Shown here: positions 7,565 to 15,943 of the stretch, piece by piece
Position numbering within the stretch: the stretch's first letter is position 1
How the letters are laid out: every line of letters begins with the position of its first letter
Origin: Promethearchaeota archaeon
GTDB lineage: Archaea > Asgardarchaeota > Lokiarchaeia > Sigynarchaeales > SOKP01
NCBI GenBank assembly: GCA_019058515.1
Contig: JAHPYY010000034.1
Span: forward strand, 1 to 46,571
DNA: 46,571 bases
Reading direction: 5' to 3'
The notes under the pieces: generated by a model
Seen by the model: only the letters and a program-made list of their open reading frames with translations
Databases searched by the model: none
Told to the model about the DNA's origin: nothing
Translations under genes and position numbers: made by a program

Positions 7565-8128
7565 TTAAGTAAATGGTATTTCAGCTATCATAGCCCCTAT
7601 TAACTCAATTACTTTAAATTGTTGAGTAAAGAAATCTTCTTTACTGACTGAGTTATCTAATGAGATCGTCAATACAAATTCAGACCCACAATCAATAATT
7701 ACTAATTTCCCTTCTTCTCCTTCAATATATAATGTGGAAAATTTGCCTTTTTTAGTTATTTTTAACGCCCTTTGGCTTAAAGATAATATGGCTACAGACA
7801 TCGCCGAATACCGAGTATGAGTAGTGTTAGTAGGTAAAATACTCGCTATGGGTATTCCTTCGTTAGTAATTAAAGCGACTGCCTTTACTCCCTTAATTTT
7901 CGTTAGCATTTGAAGCAAAAGGGGAGAGTTTGAAATTCTATCTGATAATCGGTAGATCTTGTAGCGATCGGCAAACATGCCTGTTTCTTCTACTAAATTC
8001 TTTTCTTTTAATCGATTGATTGTAGTTCTAATGTTTGGTTCTTCCACATCCAAAAATTCACTTAATTGAGCCGTAGTCAGGGGCTTTTTTTTCAACTCGT
8101 CAATAATTCTTTCTCCAATTGTTGGAAT
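7565..8128 (-). CDS. HTH-roadblock fusion protein, probable AUU start
   Basis: A winged-helix N-terminus (about 1-65) fused to a roadblock/LC7 domain (about 70-187). The roadblock part shows VALITNEGIPIASILP, RYSAMSVAILSLSQRAL and KLVIIDCGSEFVLTISL, closely parallel to the neighbour at 7115-7507. The first conventional start (TTG at 8095) cuts the first helix of the HTH. In frame upstream the sequence reads PTIGERIIDEL, completing that helix, and begins at ATT 8126-8128, directly after a TGA. AAGGTGAT, a good Shine-Dalgarno sequence, ends five bases before this ATT, so AUU initiation (187 residues) is preferred. The protein may link DNA binding to a GTPase signal, but that is inference. Confidence 0.75.
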   Translation of the reverse strand: MPTIGERIIDELKKKPLTTAQLSEFLDVEEPNIRTTINRLKEKNLVEETGMFADRYKIYRLSDRISNSPLLLQMLTKIKGVKAVALITNEGIPIASILPTNTTHTRYSAMSVAILSLSQRALKITKKGKFSTLYIEGEEGKLVIIDCGSEFVLTISLDNSVSKEDFFTQQFKVIELIGAMIAEIPFT

Positions 8129-8133
8129 TCAAG

Positions 8134-8141
8134 ATCACCTT
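8134..8141 (-). promoter_or_regulatory. Shine-Dalgarno sequence placing the AUU start
   Basis: On the minus strand AAGGTGAT is followed by cttga and then ATT CCA ACA, the first codons of the HTH-roadblock protein. The ATG at 8154 lies upstream in another frame and yields only 20 codons. The site supports starting at AUU 8128. Confidence 0.55.
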
Positions 8142-8296
8142 CTTTGTATAACATTTTTATTATATATATATATTTGAATAGATATTTATATGTTATGTAT
8201 ATGTTACTTATGATACACTATTTGTTATGTAAACGAAATCCTAGAACAGTCTTTAAAGGGATAATTCACAAACAAAATTCGATTATAAATAGCACG

Positions 8297-9184
8297 CTAT
8301 TTCTTTAGGGGTAATTTTTCGATTTTAAAAATAACTCTTACCATTTCTTCCAATATCTCGTAAGATTCTGCCCATAACGCAAAAACTTTGCTTTTTATTG
8401 GAAGTACGACCGCTTTACTTATCTCTTGATAACTTTTATTTGGAGGAAACTTCGTTTCCAAATTTAAAGCGGGAAAAATTATACCAAAAAAATCAATCTC
8501 GCTTTCTAAAATTCTAAAATTTTTAAGATCCGCCTTGTATTTTACTTCTGCTTCCATTTTACGCTTAAATTGGCCCATATGAAACTGAATAGCGGTTTTA
8601 TCAGTTTCAATTTCATAATTAAATTTGAGTAATAAAAAACCGCATGTATCGACAAACTTGAATTTCGCCGGTCTCAACTCGTAATCGAAAATGTCGTACC
8701 CGTACACATTAATTTCTTTTTCTTCAACTCTTGAAAGGATTTTCCAACCATTTTCGAGTAGGGGTTTCAAAAAAGCTTGATTTTCCAAGTCAATGTCTTC
8801 AAGGAGGAATACTTCTCCCTTTTGATAAATAGCTTCCAATCGATCAGTGACCATTAACGAAGCTTCTTCAAGCTCTTCTAGCTCCCGTTTTTTATTTATA
8901 AGAACTAAATTGAAATATTTCGTAGGTTCAACAGCTACAAATGTTTTTGCTTTTTTAGGGGCATTAGTTTGCTCCGATTCAATAACGCATCCTTTTGAAA
9001 TTAATCGCTTTAAGATGGAATATGTGGTAGTACGCTCGATATCTAAATGTTCAACTAAATCTTTTACATAGGTACCTTTTTTACCATGCTGTATTAATGT
9101 AAAATAAATCCGAGCTTCGTCGTAGCTTAAATCAGTTTTCTGGATTGCCTCTATAAATTCTTTAGCTTTTTTATCAGACAGCAT
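8297..9184 (-). CDS. TrmB-family transcriptional regulator (paralogue 2)
   Basis: 295-residue TrmB-like protein with the same plan as the regulator at 555-1520: an N-terminal winged helix (LSYDEARIYFTLIQHGKKGT, RTTTYSILKRLISKGCVIES), a charged helix (INKKRELEELEEA) and a C-terminal sensor region ending VLPIKSKVFALWAESYEILE. The strict conservation of that last block against a diverged middle suggests a shared fold or dimer contact with different effectors. ATG 9184 is preferred over the TTG one codon upstream. It is divergent from a membrane methyltransferase gene, with an operator-like element in the gap matching the one at the other TrmB locus. Confidence 0.8.
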   Translation of the reverse strand: MLSDKKAKEFIEAIQKTDLSYDEARIYFTLIQHGKKGTYVKDLVEHLDIERTTTYSILKRLISKGCVIESEQTNAPKKAKTFVAVEPTKYFNLVLINKKRELEELEEASLMVTDRLEAIYQKGEVFLLEDIDLENQAFLKPLLENGWKILSRVEEKEINVYGYDIFDYELRPAKFKFVDTCGFLLLKFNYEIETDKTAIQFHMGQFKRKMEAEVKYKADLKNFRILESEIDFFGIIFPALNLETKFPPNKSYQEISKAVVLPIKSKVFALWAESYEILEEMVRVIFKIEKLPLKK

Positions 9185-9220
9185 CAATTAAATAAAAGAA
9201 GCTTTTTATTTAAAACTGAC

Positions 9221-9271
9221 GATGTGATTCGACACAAAAACATTTATATGTGTTGATGTGTTTTGTCACAA
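9221..9271. promoter_or_regulatory. Putative TrmB-linked operator, second copy
   Basis: TTTATATG (9243-9250) is the likely TATA box of the methyltransferase gene. It is flanked by GTGATTCGACAC (9224-9235) and GTGTTGATGTGTTTTGTCAC (9250-9269), with AACA-8 nt-TGTT centred on the TATA box. Compared with 1552-1608, the order TTTATAT, GTTGA, TGTT, GTCAC is kept with one-base spacing differences. Which regulator binds is not shown. Confidence 0.45.
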
Positions 9272-9303
9272 TAACAGACCATAAATTAAAAGAACAAAAA
9301 ATA

Positions 9304-10080
9304 ATGGAAGAAAAACCTAAGTATGGATGGTATGTAAGGAACTTAGCCCTTGGTTTTTCCTTTATTGGAATACTAGGAGTGTTAGCTTTAATTGTAGGTA
9401 TTTTTATTCTTGGTTTTATCGGAATCGTTCTTATTATAGTCGGAGTTGTCGTAACTTTTGTGTGTTTATGGCCGGGGATAGGAATGATCGTATTAAATTT
9501 GACGATTGGAGATTCGATATATTTAGTAAAGAAGATGGAGGCTTTGAACATGTTGAAAAATCCCGAAGTTTTAGATGTAGGTTGTGGAACTGGACGTACG
9601 GCTATTAAAATTGCTAAGAATCTCAAAAACGGGGGCCATTTAACCGGAATAGACGTTTACAGCAAACTCGCAATATCGGGAAACGCTTTAGAAACCGTAA
9701 GAAATAACGCAAAGTTGGAAAGTGTAGAGGAAAAAACTACATTTCAATATGGCTCGGCAACAGAAATACCCTTTGAAAACGAAAGGTTTGATATCGTTAA
9801 TTTCTCTTCAGTATTACACGAGCTACATGAGCATGGAGGGCTAGATAAGGCACTTAAAGAAACCCTCAGAGTATTGAAACCAGGCGGCTACTTATACGTT
9901 AGCGAATGGAATCGTTGTTCTTGGCAACTTATTCTCTATACAGGAATTTTCTGTTTTGTCTTTAAAAATCGCAAATTTTGGAACGACTTGTTGATTAACT
10001 ACGGATTTGATATAGAAGATATCGATAATAGAGGAGGATTTAATATCTTTACTACAAGAAAACCAAATAAAGTAGTTTAA
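9304..10080 (+). CDS. Membrane-anchored class I SAM methyltransferase
   Basis: 258 residues. Residues about 14-62 carry two closely spaced hydrophobic helices (FSFIGILGVLALIVGIFILG and a second ending near CLWPGIG). A Rossmann methyltransferase domain follows: VLDVGCGTGRTAIKIA (SAM motif I), GIDVYSK (acidic residue binding the ribose), SATEIPFENERFDIVNFSSV (motif IV) and TLRVLKPGGYLYVSEW. The catalytic domain faces the cytoplasm; the substrate may be a lipid or membrane-bound molecule, as inference from the anchor. ATG 9304 is chosen because an in-frame ATG at 9250 falls inside the promoter element. It is divergent from the TrmB paralogue, which probably controls it. Confidence 0.8.
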   Translation: MEEKPKYGWYVRNLALGFSFIGILGVLALIVGIFILGFIGIVLIIVGVVVTFVCLWPGIGMIVLNLTIGDSIYLVKKMEALNMLKNPEVLDVGCGTGRTAIKIAKNLKNGGHLTGIDVYSKLAISGNALETVRNNAKLESVEEKTTFQYGSATEIPFENERFDIVNFSSVLHELHEHGGLDKALKETLRVLKPGGYLYVSEWNRCSWQLILYTGIFCFVFKNRKFWNDLLINYGFDIEDIDNRGGFNIFTTRKPNKVV

Positions 10081-10127
10081 TTTTTTTCCATTTTTTCTTT
10101 ATTTTTGAATCTAATGACTTTTTAGTG

Positions 10128-11139
10128 TTAATATCCTTCACTTAAATCCACGATATTAAGAAGATCTTCGCGATTTTCCGCCATTCGTTTTATATTTTCT
10201 ATAATATCGTCCCACCGCAGTATGTCTTCGAATGGAGAATAACCTCTATGGGGAGACAGCACGATGTTATCGAGTTCATGAAACGGATAACTATAAGGGT
10301 ATTTTTTACCATCTTCGGTTGGTTTCGGAGTGTAATCGTACCAGACATCTATTGCTGCTCCCTTAATGGCGTTAGTGCTTAATGTTTTATATAACGCTTC
10401 CTCGTGTAACTACTTCCCCTCTAGAAACGTTAACCAAGAAGCCTTCCTGCCCTAATAGCGATAATTCCTTAGCGTTAATAGAATCTGTCGTTAATGGAGT
10501 TACAGGTACGGCAATTATTAAAATATCAATCTTTTCTAAGAAATCGTGAAGTTGGTCGAATTCATATTTATCAATTTCTGTAGGAAGGTGCTGGGAAGCT
10601 TTAGTCCAACTTCTACGCAATCCTGCAAACTTTACATCAAACCCAGATAAAAATCTATGAGTTTTTTGGTTTATGGCGCCGTAACCATACAATCCGATGG
10701 TTTTGAAGCGTAAAGGCGTCGACACTGCGTGTTCGTCTCCGGTTCTCCATCTACCATCGCGCATCCACTCGTGATGGGGGATTATTTTGCTCATTAAACT
10801 AAGTAACAACGATACGGCATGTTGCGCTACAAAGTATGAATTTCCGTGACCATTTGACAGTAAAACCCTCTGAGTTTCGTTAATCTCGCGAAATGAGTCT
10901 ATTAAGTGGTGAATCCCCGCTCCGGGATTTACAAATAGTTTCAAATTTTCAGCTTTCTTTAGAAGGTGGTTCGAAGGGCGCCAGCCAATTAATATATCTG
11001 CCGTTGGTACTAATTTGTTTAACATCTCTTTTTGGCTCTTGTAATGATATGTAATATCGACATTGCTAACTTCTCGCAAATTCTCCTCGATATATTCTTT
11101 AACATTTTCGGGAATTTCAGATATAAAAACTACATTCAT
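10128..11139 (-). pseudogene. D-2-hydroxyacid dehydrogenase, broken by a single-base frameshift
   Basis: NAD-dependent D-isomer-specific 2-hydroxyacid dehydrogenase (formate/phosphoglycerate dehydrogenase fold). The first frame, from ATG 11139, has GLYGYGAINQKTHRF (GxGxxN nucleotide-binding loop) and LVNVSRGEVV with the substrate-binding Arg, then stops at 10387. The rest of the enzyme continues in another frame, EEALYKTLSTNAIKGAAIDV through LSPHRGYSPFED with the catalytic His, to a stop at 10128. The span is 1012 bases, 3n+1, so one extra base near 10415 (between GEVV and EEALYK) explains everything. Restored, the protein has about 336 residues, normal for the family. Either a recent mutation or a consensus error; the rest of the frame is intact. 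Confidence 0.85.
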
Positions 11140-11277
11140 AATGATGTTTCTTTTTTAATTGATACGAACTTAGGGTGGAATTTAGGATGGTAATAAATGT
11201 ATGATTAATTATGAATGATGTGTATAAGAAATAAAAAGTAGAAAAAAATAAAACTCTAATAATAACGTGTAAGCCGT

Positions 11278-12861
11278 TTAAACGGAAGAAGCGGCCTTAG
11301 CGTTAATTATTCGGTCTACTCGAAGAATTAAATTGGCTAACTCGCTTCCAGATTTAATAATGTGCTTTATCAGTTCAGCTGGTTCAACTATGCCTCTCTC
11401 GAAATTGTTCCCTATTGTGTTGCTAATGGTGTCGATCCCAATATCCGCATCAGATGGGCCCTTGTGAGCAGCTCGCAACTCGGTTAATTTTTCAATCGAG
11501 TCTAAGCCAGCGTTAGCTATTAATGTCTTAGGAATTTCTTCCAGAGCTAAAGCGAAACTCGTGACGGCGATTTGTTCTTTGCCACTAAGTTGGTTAGCGT
11601 AATCTCTTAATTGCTTAGCAATTTCTATAAAAACGGCTCCTCCTCCTGCAACTACGGTTTTAGTATCGATAACTTTTGCGATGACAGAAAGAACATCGTG
11701 TAAAGCGATCTCTGCCGTGTTGAGAATTTTCTCTAATCCTCCTTTCAATACAATCGAAACGGATTTAGGATTTTTACAGCCACTAAAAAGAGCGTAATCA
11801 TCGTCGCCTAACTTCTCGAATTTGACGGTCTCCGCATAACCAAGATCGTCCTCAGCAAGTCCAGTGATGTCGTCAGCTAATTTCGCACCAATTGCTTTTA
11901 ATACGCCTTTTAAGTCTTTTTCACCGAGATTTTTTATGCCAGCTATTCCCTCCTTAGCCAACATCGCCGCGAATTTATCCGAAATATCCTTATTGTTAAC
12001 TACTACATTGACACCCAACTTTTTAAAGATGTCTACAGACCTCTGTAGCATACCTGTTTCTTGATCTACAAATCTTTGGATGTCGGTAGGAGACGAGATT
12101 TGGATTTGAGCGTCAAACTCCGTTTTAACAACGTCAAGTTTCTTTCTAATCACTGCGATCTTTGCGTTCTTAATGACTTCTGGCATTGAAGTGTGTACGC
12201 GTTCCTTTTCGATGTACACTCCATTTATCAATTCGGACTCTATTAATGATTTTCCCGGGGCTTTAACGATTGTAATATTGCCCACTTTCGAAAAGGTACT
12301 TCCATCCTCTCCGACAATTTGCTTAACGGCTTTAAGTGCCAAATCCGCAAAGTAATCTTTTACATTGCCAATGTCTTTTGCGTTCATGGCAGTTTTCGCA
12401 ATATCCTTAAGGATTTTATCGTCATCTACAGAGATAGTGTGAGCAATCTGTTTCATGATTTCTAACGCTTTATCGCTTGCTAACTTGTATCCGTGCGTAA
12501 TTGGTTTTGGATGGATGTCTTGTTCAATAAGTTCTAAGGCGTTTTGTAAAAGCGTAGCAGAGAAGACAACCGCAGAGGTTGTTCCGTCGCCTACATCTTC
12601 GTCCATTGCTTTCGCAATGTTGACCATCATATTTGCCGCGACATTTTCAATATCTAAACTCTTTAATATTTCAGCACCATCGTTGGTTATTGTAACATCT
12701 CCGAGACCATCGACTAGCATCTTGTCCATACCCTTAGGACCCAATGTTGACTTCACCGTCTCAGAAATTGTGACCATTGACTTTATATTGTAATTCCGAG
12801 CTTCTCGTTCTCTTTTATCTTCAGTACCTTCTTTTAATATTATAATGGGTACGCTAGACAT
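11278..12861 (-). CDS. thsA: Thermosome subunit (group II chaperonin)
   Basis: 527-residue group II chaperonin subunit, forming double-ring ATP-driven folding cages in the cytoplasm. Typical blocks are KSTLGPKGMDKMLVD near the N-terminus, TITNDGAEILK, MDEDVGDGTTSAVV (the GDGTT ATP/Mg loop with catalytic Asp) and VVAGGGAVFIEIAKQLRDYA. The C-terminus ends in AASSV without the Gly-Met repeats common in thermosomes. ATG 12861 is chosen over the GTG three codons upstream because that GTG overlaps the Shine-Dalgarno sequence aggtg (complement of 12868-12872). Single gene between a dehydrogenase and a long intergenic region; only one subunit type is present here. Confidence 0.97.
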   Translation of the reverse strand: MSSVPIIILKEGTEDKREREARNYNIKSMVTISETVKSTLGPKGMDKMLVDGLGDVTITNDGAEILKSLDIENVAANMMVNIAKAMDEDVGDGTTSAVVFSATLLQNALELIEQDIHPKPITHGYKLASDKALEIMKQIAHTISVDDDKILKDIAKTAMNAKDIGNVKDYFADLALKAVKQIVGEDGSTFSKVGNITIVKAPGKSLIESELINGVYIEKERVHTSMPEVIKNAKIAVIRKKLDVVKTEFDAQIQISSPTDIQRFVDQETGMLQRSVDIFKKLGVNVVVNNKDISDKFAAMLAKEGIAGIKNLGEKDLKGVLKAIGAKLADDITGLAEDDLGYAETVKFEKLGDDDYALFSGCKNPKSVSIVLKGGLEKILNTAEIALHDVLSVIAKVIDTKTVVAGGGAVFIEIAKQLRDYANQLSGKEQIAVTSFALALEEIPKTLIANAGLDSIEKLTELRAAHKGPSDADIGIDTISNTIGNNFERGIVEPAELIKHIIKSGSELANLILRVDRIINAKAASSV

Positions 12862-13425
12862 TATTTTCACCTATGAAAGTATAATTATCAAGTAATTTAG
12901 GAAATTTAATTTCGAATCCAATATTAATTTTATGATTTGGAGATCACTTAAATATCACCTCCCAGAAATGCCATAGAATTTGCGTTTTTTACTATTTTAA
13001 TCGTAAAACCAAGAATACTCCATGAGGGTAAGAAAAATGAGAAACAAGTTTCACGAATAAAAGTCGTTGAAAATTGGACAGAATAGGTAGGATTAAAGAT
13101 TAATTATCTACTTTTAACCTTTTCTTTTTAAGTATATATACTAAAAAAGCGAAGTTGTGATCTTTTCTGCTCTATTTTTCGAAAAGGATGTATTTCTGCA
13201 TCATATTTAAATAATATTAAGTATGAATAAACAATGTCGAAATTAAAGGAAAGAATTTTTACATCTACTTTCATTTGAGTTTGGTTCATTTAAACAGTTA
13301 TATCTAATAGTTTGAGAGTTAATAAAGAATCATCTAAACAAAAAATTAAAAGATCACCTAATTTTCAAAAATCCTTACCTCGATTGGTTAATTTAATTCC
13401 CAAATGAAAAAATGGAGAAGAAAAT
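12862..13425. other. Long divergent intergenic region
   Basis: About 560 bases between thermosome (minus) and the cation exchanger (plus). It is very AT-rich with stops in all frames; no gene, RNA or repeat was recognised. The thermosome promoter must lie in the left part, and the last dozen bases carry the GGAG ribosome binding site of the exchanger. Confidence 0.5.
13414..13417 (+). promoter_or_regulatory. Shine-Dalgarno sequence placing an AUA start for the exchanger
   Basis: GGAG is followed by eight bases and then ATA ATT TTA GGT, the first codons of the hydrophobic N-terminal helix of the exchanger. The nearby ATGs at 13404 and 13412 are in other frames and end quickly or lack the homologous sequence. 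Confidence 0.4.
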
Positions 13426-14403
13426 ATAATTTTAGGTATATTTATAGGCTTCATAATCCTCATAGGTAGTATTATTCTAACTTTTTTTTCCAGTAATATA
13501 GCTGTGAAGCATTCTGCTGCCCTTGCATCAAGTCTTGGTGTATCTAACTTGATAATCGGTATTACCTTAGTTTCTATTGGAACTGATGTGTCGGAAATAT
13601 TTAATTCGATAATATCATGTGCTATGGGACATGGAGATATCGATGTAGGTGATTCTGTAGGGTCAGATTTAACTCAATTAACCCTTATTTTTGGGCTCTT
13701 ACCTATAATATGCGGAAAATTTATCGTAAAAAGAGAAGAATTTCTTATAATAGGTTCATGTGAGGTTCTTTCACTTATTTTAATACTAACTGTTGTAGAA
13801 AAGGGTTATTTTACTAGATTAGACGCGCTTGTCATGATGCTTAGTTTTTTATTCTATACACTGGTGACTTATAACGTGACTAAAAGTGATATGCTTACAA
13901 AGGTTGATTTAATGATACACAAGGATGGTAATCTATCAACTCGAAGAAAAATTCACTTTTTAGCGTTTGCTATTATCGGATTTGCAGGTGTTACATTAAG
14001 TTCATATCTCATTGTTCAAAGTGTTATTTATTTGTCAAGTCGATTTAATATTAACGAATTTATACTAAGTTTTTTTCTTCTGAGTTTTGGCACTTCTTTG
14101 CCAGAACTTAGCATAGACATCATAGCGTTAAGAAAAAAAGCATACAATCTTGCTATAGGAGATATTATTGGAAGTTGTATCGTTGATTCTACTATTTCAA
14201 TTGCTATCGGACAATTCTTATTCCCTCAATCGGTATCCTCTCAATTGGCAATACCTACTATACTCTATACTATCTTTGCTTCATTAATAGTGGTTATTGT
14301 GGTTTCTAAAAGACAAGTTATGGATCGGAAATCCGGAATTTTATTTATATTGATTTATATATTAGGATTTCCCCTTCTCCTCTCTATTTTTTATTATTTC
14401 TAA
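13426..14403 (+). CDS. Ca2+/cation antiporter (CaCA, YrbG-like), probable AUA start
   Basis: Membrane antiporter exchanging Ca2+ or a similar cation for Na+ or H+. Two inverted alpha repeats are visible: GITLVSIGTDVSEIFNSI with GDSVGSDLTQL, and LSFGTSLPELSIDIIALR with IGDIIGSCIVD. Each keeps the ion-binding Glu; repeat 1 has GTDVSE in place of GTSxPE. About ten hydrophobic helices are present. The first conventional start (GTG 13504) removes the first membrane helix, but the frame is open upstream through ILGIFIGFIILIGSIILTFF, exactly where family members have that helix. It begins at ATA 13426, eight bases after GGAG, giving 325 residues, the usual length. A frameshift near the start is the alternative. 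Confidence 0.8.
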   Translation: MILGIFIGFIILIGSIILTFFSSNIAVKHSAALASSLGVSNLIIGITLVSIGTDVSEIFNSIISCAMGHGDIDVGDSVGSDLTQLTLIFGLLPIICGKFIVKREEFLIIGSCEVLSLILILTVVEKGYFTRLDALVMMLSFLFYTLVTYNVTKSDMLTKVDLMIHKDGNLSTRRKIHFLAFAIIGFAGVTLSSYLIVQSVIYLSSRFNINEFILSFFLLSFGTSLPELSIDIIALRKKAYNLAIGDIIGSCIVDSTISIAIGQFLFPQSVSSQLAIPTILYTIFASLIVVIVVSKRQVMDRKSGILFILIYILGFPLLLSIFYYF

Positions 14404-14836
14404 TGGAAAAAATCCCCTAAATTGGATTTGAAGTCAAATTTGATTAAAATTTAAGCATAAAGATGATGGTAGTTTAAAATAAATAATAATATTAAAACAG
14501 AATGTCTTGGTAAATTGTTAAATAAAAAGCATAATTCTCCAAAATTAAATGGAACACAATCATTAGTTCATATATCGCCCAAATGGAAGGATCCACTTCA
14601 AGATACCTTTGCTATGTACATGAAAGGGTACGAAAAGTGAAAATCACGGAGTTAACTCAAAGAATTGTTGTGGTTAGGAAAAAAATTGTAAAGGAAAAAT
14701 GATTAAAATTAATTGTTTTTACTTGCGTTTTTTTAATTGTAAAAGAGGTAAATGCATCATTTAAATATGGGATATTGATTCTATTATAAATAAGAATTGA
14801 ATCTAATGTTTGGTGTTACTATAAGTATAAAAAAAG
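14404..14836. other. Intergenic gap between convergent genes, with a possible gene remnant
   Basis: 433 bases between the 3' ends of the exchanger and the Lrp gene. A 55-codon open frame on the + strand (14473-14640) contains protein-like sequence (SLVHISPKWKDPLQDTFAMY, then MKGYEK and stop) but no ATG/GTG/TTG near its start; a second short frame (GTG 14636, 21 codons) overlaps its end. This may be a decayed gene or a small protein with an unusual start. The family is not recognised. Confidence 0.3.
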
Positions 14837-15289
14837 CTAAATCTCTACGTACGAACTATTTTTATATTCCTTAAGAACCATATTCGAGATCGTGCGACGT
14901 ACGTGCTCATCTTTATTGAGTTCCCTAATGAACAAATGCACATCTTCGGATTCTCTGAATCTACATATTAAAGTAGCGGAAGTATCTCCCGTCGTGTGAA
15001 AAATAGAGCACACTTCGGGTTTGTCCGCAATACTACTCAGTATTTCTTCTGTGAATTTCCCGTCAATTTGTAATCGTATGAGAAATGTAAGTTTATACCC
15101 TAACTTAGTGTTATTAATTTTAAGAGTGTATCCTTCGATGACTTCGTTCTTTTTTAGCTTGTCAATTCTGTTATGGATGGTTCCTATGGAAATCTTAAGT
15201 TTATCCTTTATTTCTCTATAGGATGTTCTGGCGTTGGTTTGGAGGATTTTGATGATTGAGCTATCAATCTCGTCCAATTGCTTTTTCAC
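14837..15289 (-). CDS. Lrp/AsnC-family transcriptional regulator
   Basis: 150-residue feast/famine regulator. It has an N-terminal HTH (LDEIDSSIIKILQTNARTSY, ISIGTIHNRIDKLKKNEVIE) and a C-terminal RAM ligand-binding domain (LTFLIRLQIDG...VCSIFHTTGDTSATLICRF). It probably senses an amino acid and binds DNA as an oligomer. GTG 15289 is chosen because gaggt lies seven bases upstream and the family N-terminus starts here; the ATG at 15340 would add 17 residues from the leader. Gene order Lrp, hisI, then divergent trpS hints at amino-acid control, by neighbourhood only. Confidence 0.9.
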   Translation of the reverse strand: MKKQLDEIDSSIIKILQTNARTSYREIKDKLKISIGTIHNRIDKLKKNEVIEGYTLKINNTKLGYKLTFLIRLQIDGKFTEEILSSIADKPEVCSIFHTTGDTSATLICRFRESEDVHLFIRELNKDEHVRRTISNMVLKEYKNSSYVEI

Positions 15290-15414
15290 GAATTGTACCT
15301 CTAAATTGTGATTAATCAGTAATATTATATATTGGAACAATATTGTTTATAAATATTAAACTTTTTAGACTAATTTTTTAGTCAAAGTGATAATTAGCTG
15401 AAAAAAATTTAAAT

Positions 15415-15825
15415 TCATTTTTTATAAAGCGTTTCGGGATTGAATTTCTTTGTCCCATTGAGTACTAATTCTCCATTAAATCTTTTATGAAAACATGAAA
15501 AGTAACCGGTGTGGCACGCTGCTACTTCTTGATGCACTTGTAATAACACAGCATCGTTATCGCAGTCTAAGTAGATATTTGCTATCTTCTGGATATGTCC
15601 ACTGGTTTCTCCCTTCTTCCAAATTTCATTACGAGACCGTGAGTAATAGTGCGCGTATCCCGTTTCTAAAGTCTTTTTTAGCGCACTACGATTGGCGTAC
15701 GCAAGCATTAAAACTTGATTGGATTCGAAATCTTGCGTTATTACAGGTATTAATTTGTCTTTAGATTTGTTGAAATCGACCAATTTTAAAAATTTCTCGA
15801 TTTCTAATTCAGAAAAGAGACTCAT
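15415..15825 (-). CDS. hisI: Phosphoribosyl-AMP cyclohydrolase
   Basis: 136-residue HisI, the zinc enzyme that opens the purine ring of phosphoribosyl-AMP in histidine synthesis. Diagnostic blocks: VLMLAYANRSALKKTLETGY, SRNEIWKKGETSGH, DCDNDAVLLQV (Asp residues for Mg) and ACHTGYFSCF (Cys and His for Zn). It is the single-domain form, without the HisE half. Start ATG 15825. No other his gene is in the window, so the pathway genes are scattered or elsewhere. It lies downstream of nothing on its strand and upstream of Lrp by about 125 nt. Confidence 0.95.
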   Translation of the reverse strand: MSLFSELEIEKFLKLVDFNKSKDKLIPVITQDFESNQVLMLAYANRSALKKTLETGYAHYYSRSRNEIWKKGETSGHIQKIANIYLDCDNDAVLLQVHQEVAACHTGYFSCFHKRFNGELVLNGTKKFNPETLYKK

Positions 15826-15943
15826 AATGATATGAAGTAATAAAATGATATTAAAATTATTGAGAATTAGGGAGTACTAGCTAAAATTTTCGCAAATTTT
15901 ATTTTTTTTTATATTTTATACATAATCACCTACTTGATAATAA

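Noticed and set aside
9250..9303. N-terminal extension of the membrane methyltransferase from ATG 9250
   Set aside because: Falls in the TATA/operator region; ATG 9304 is the better start.
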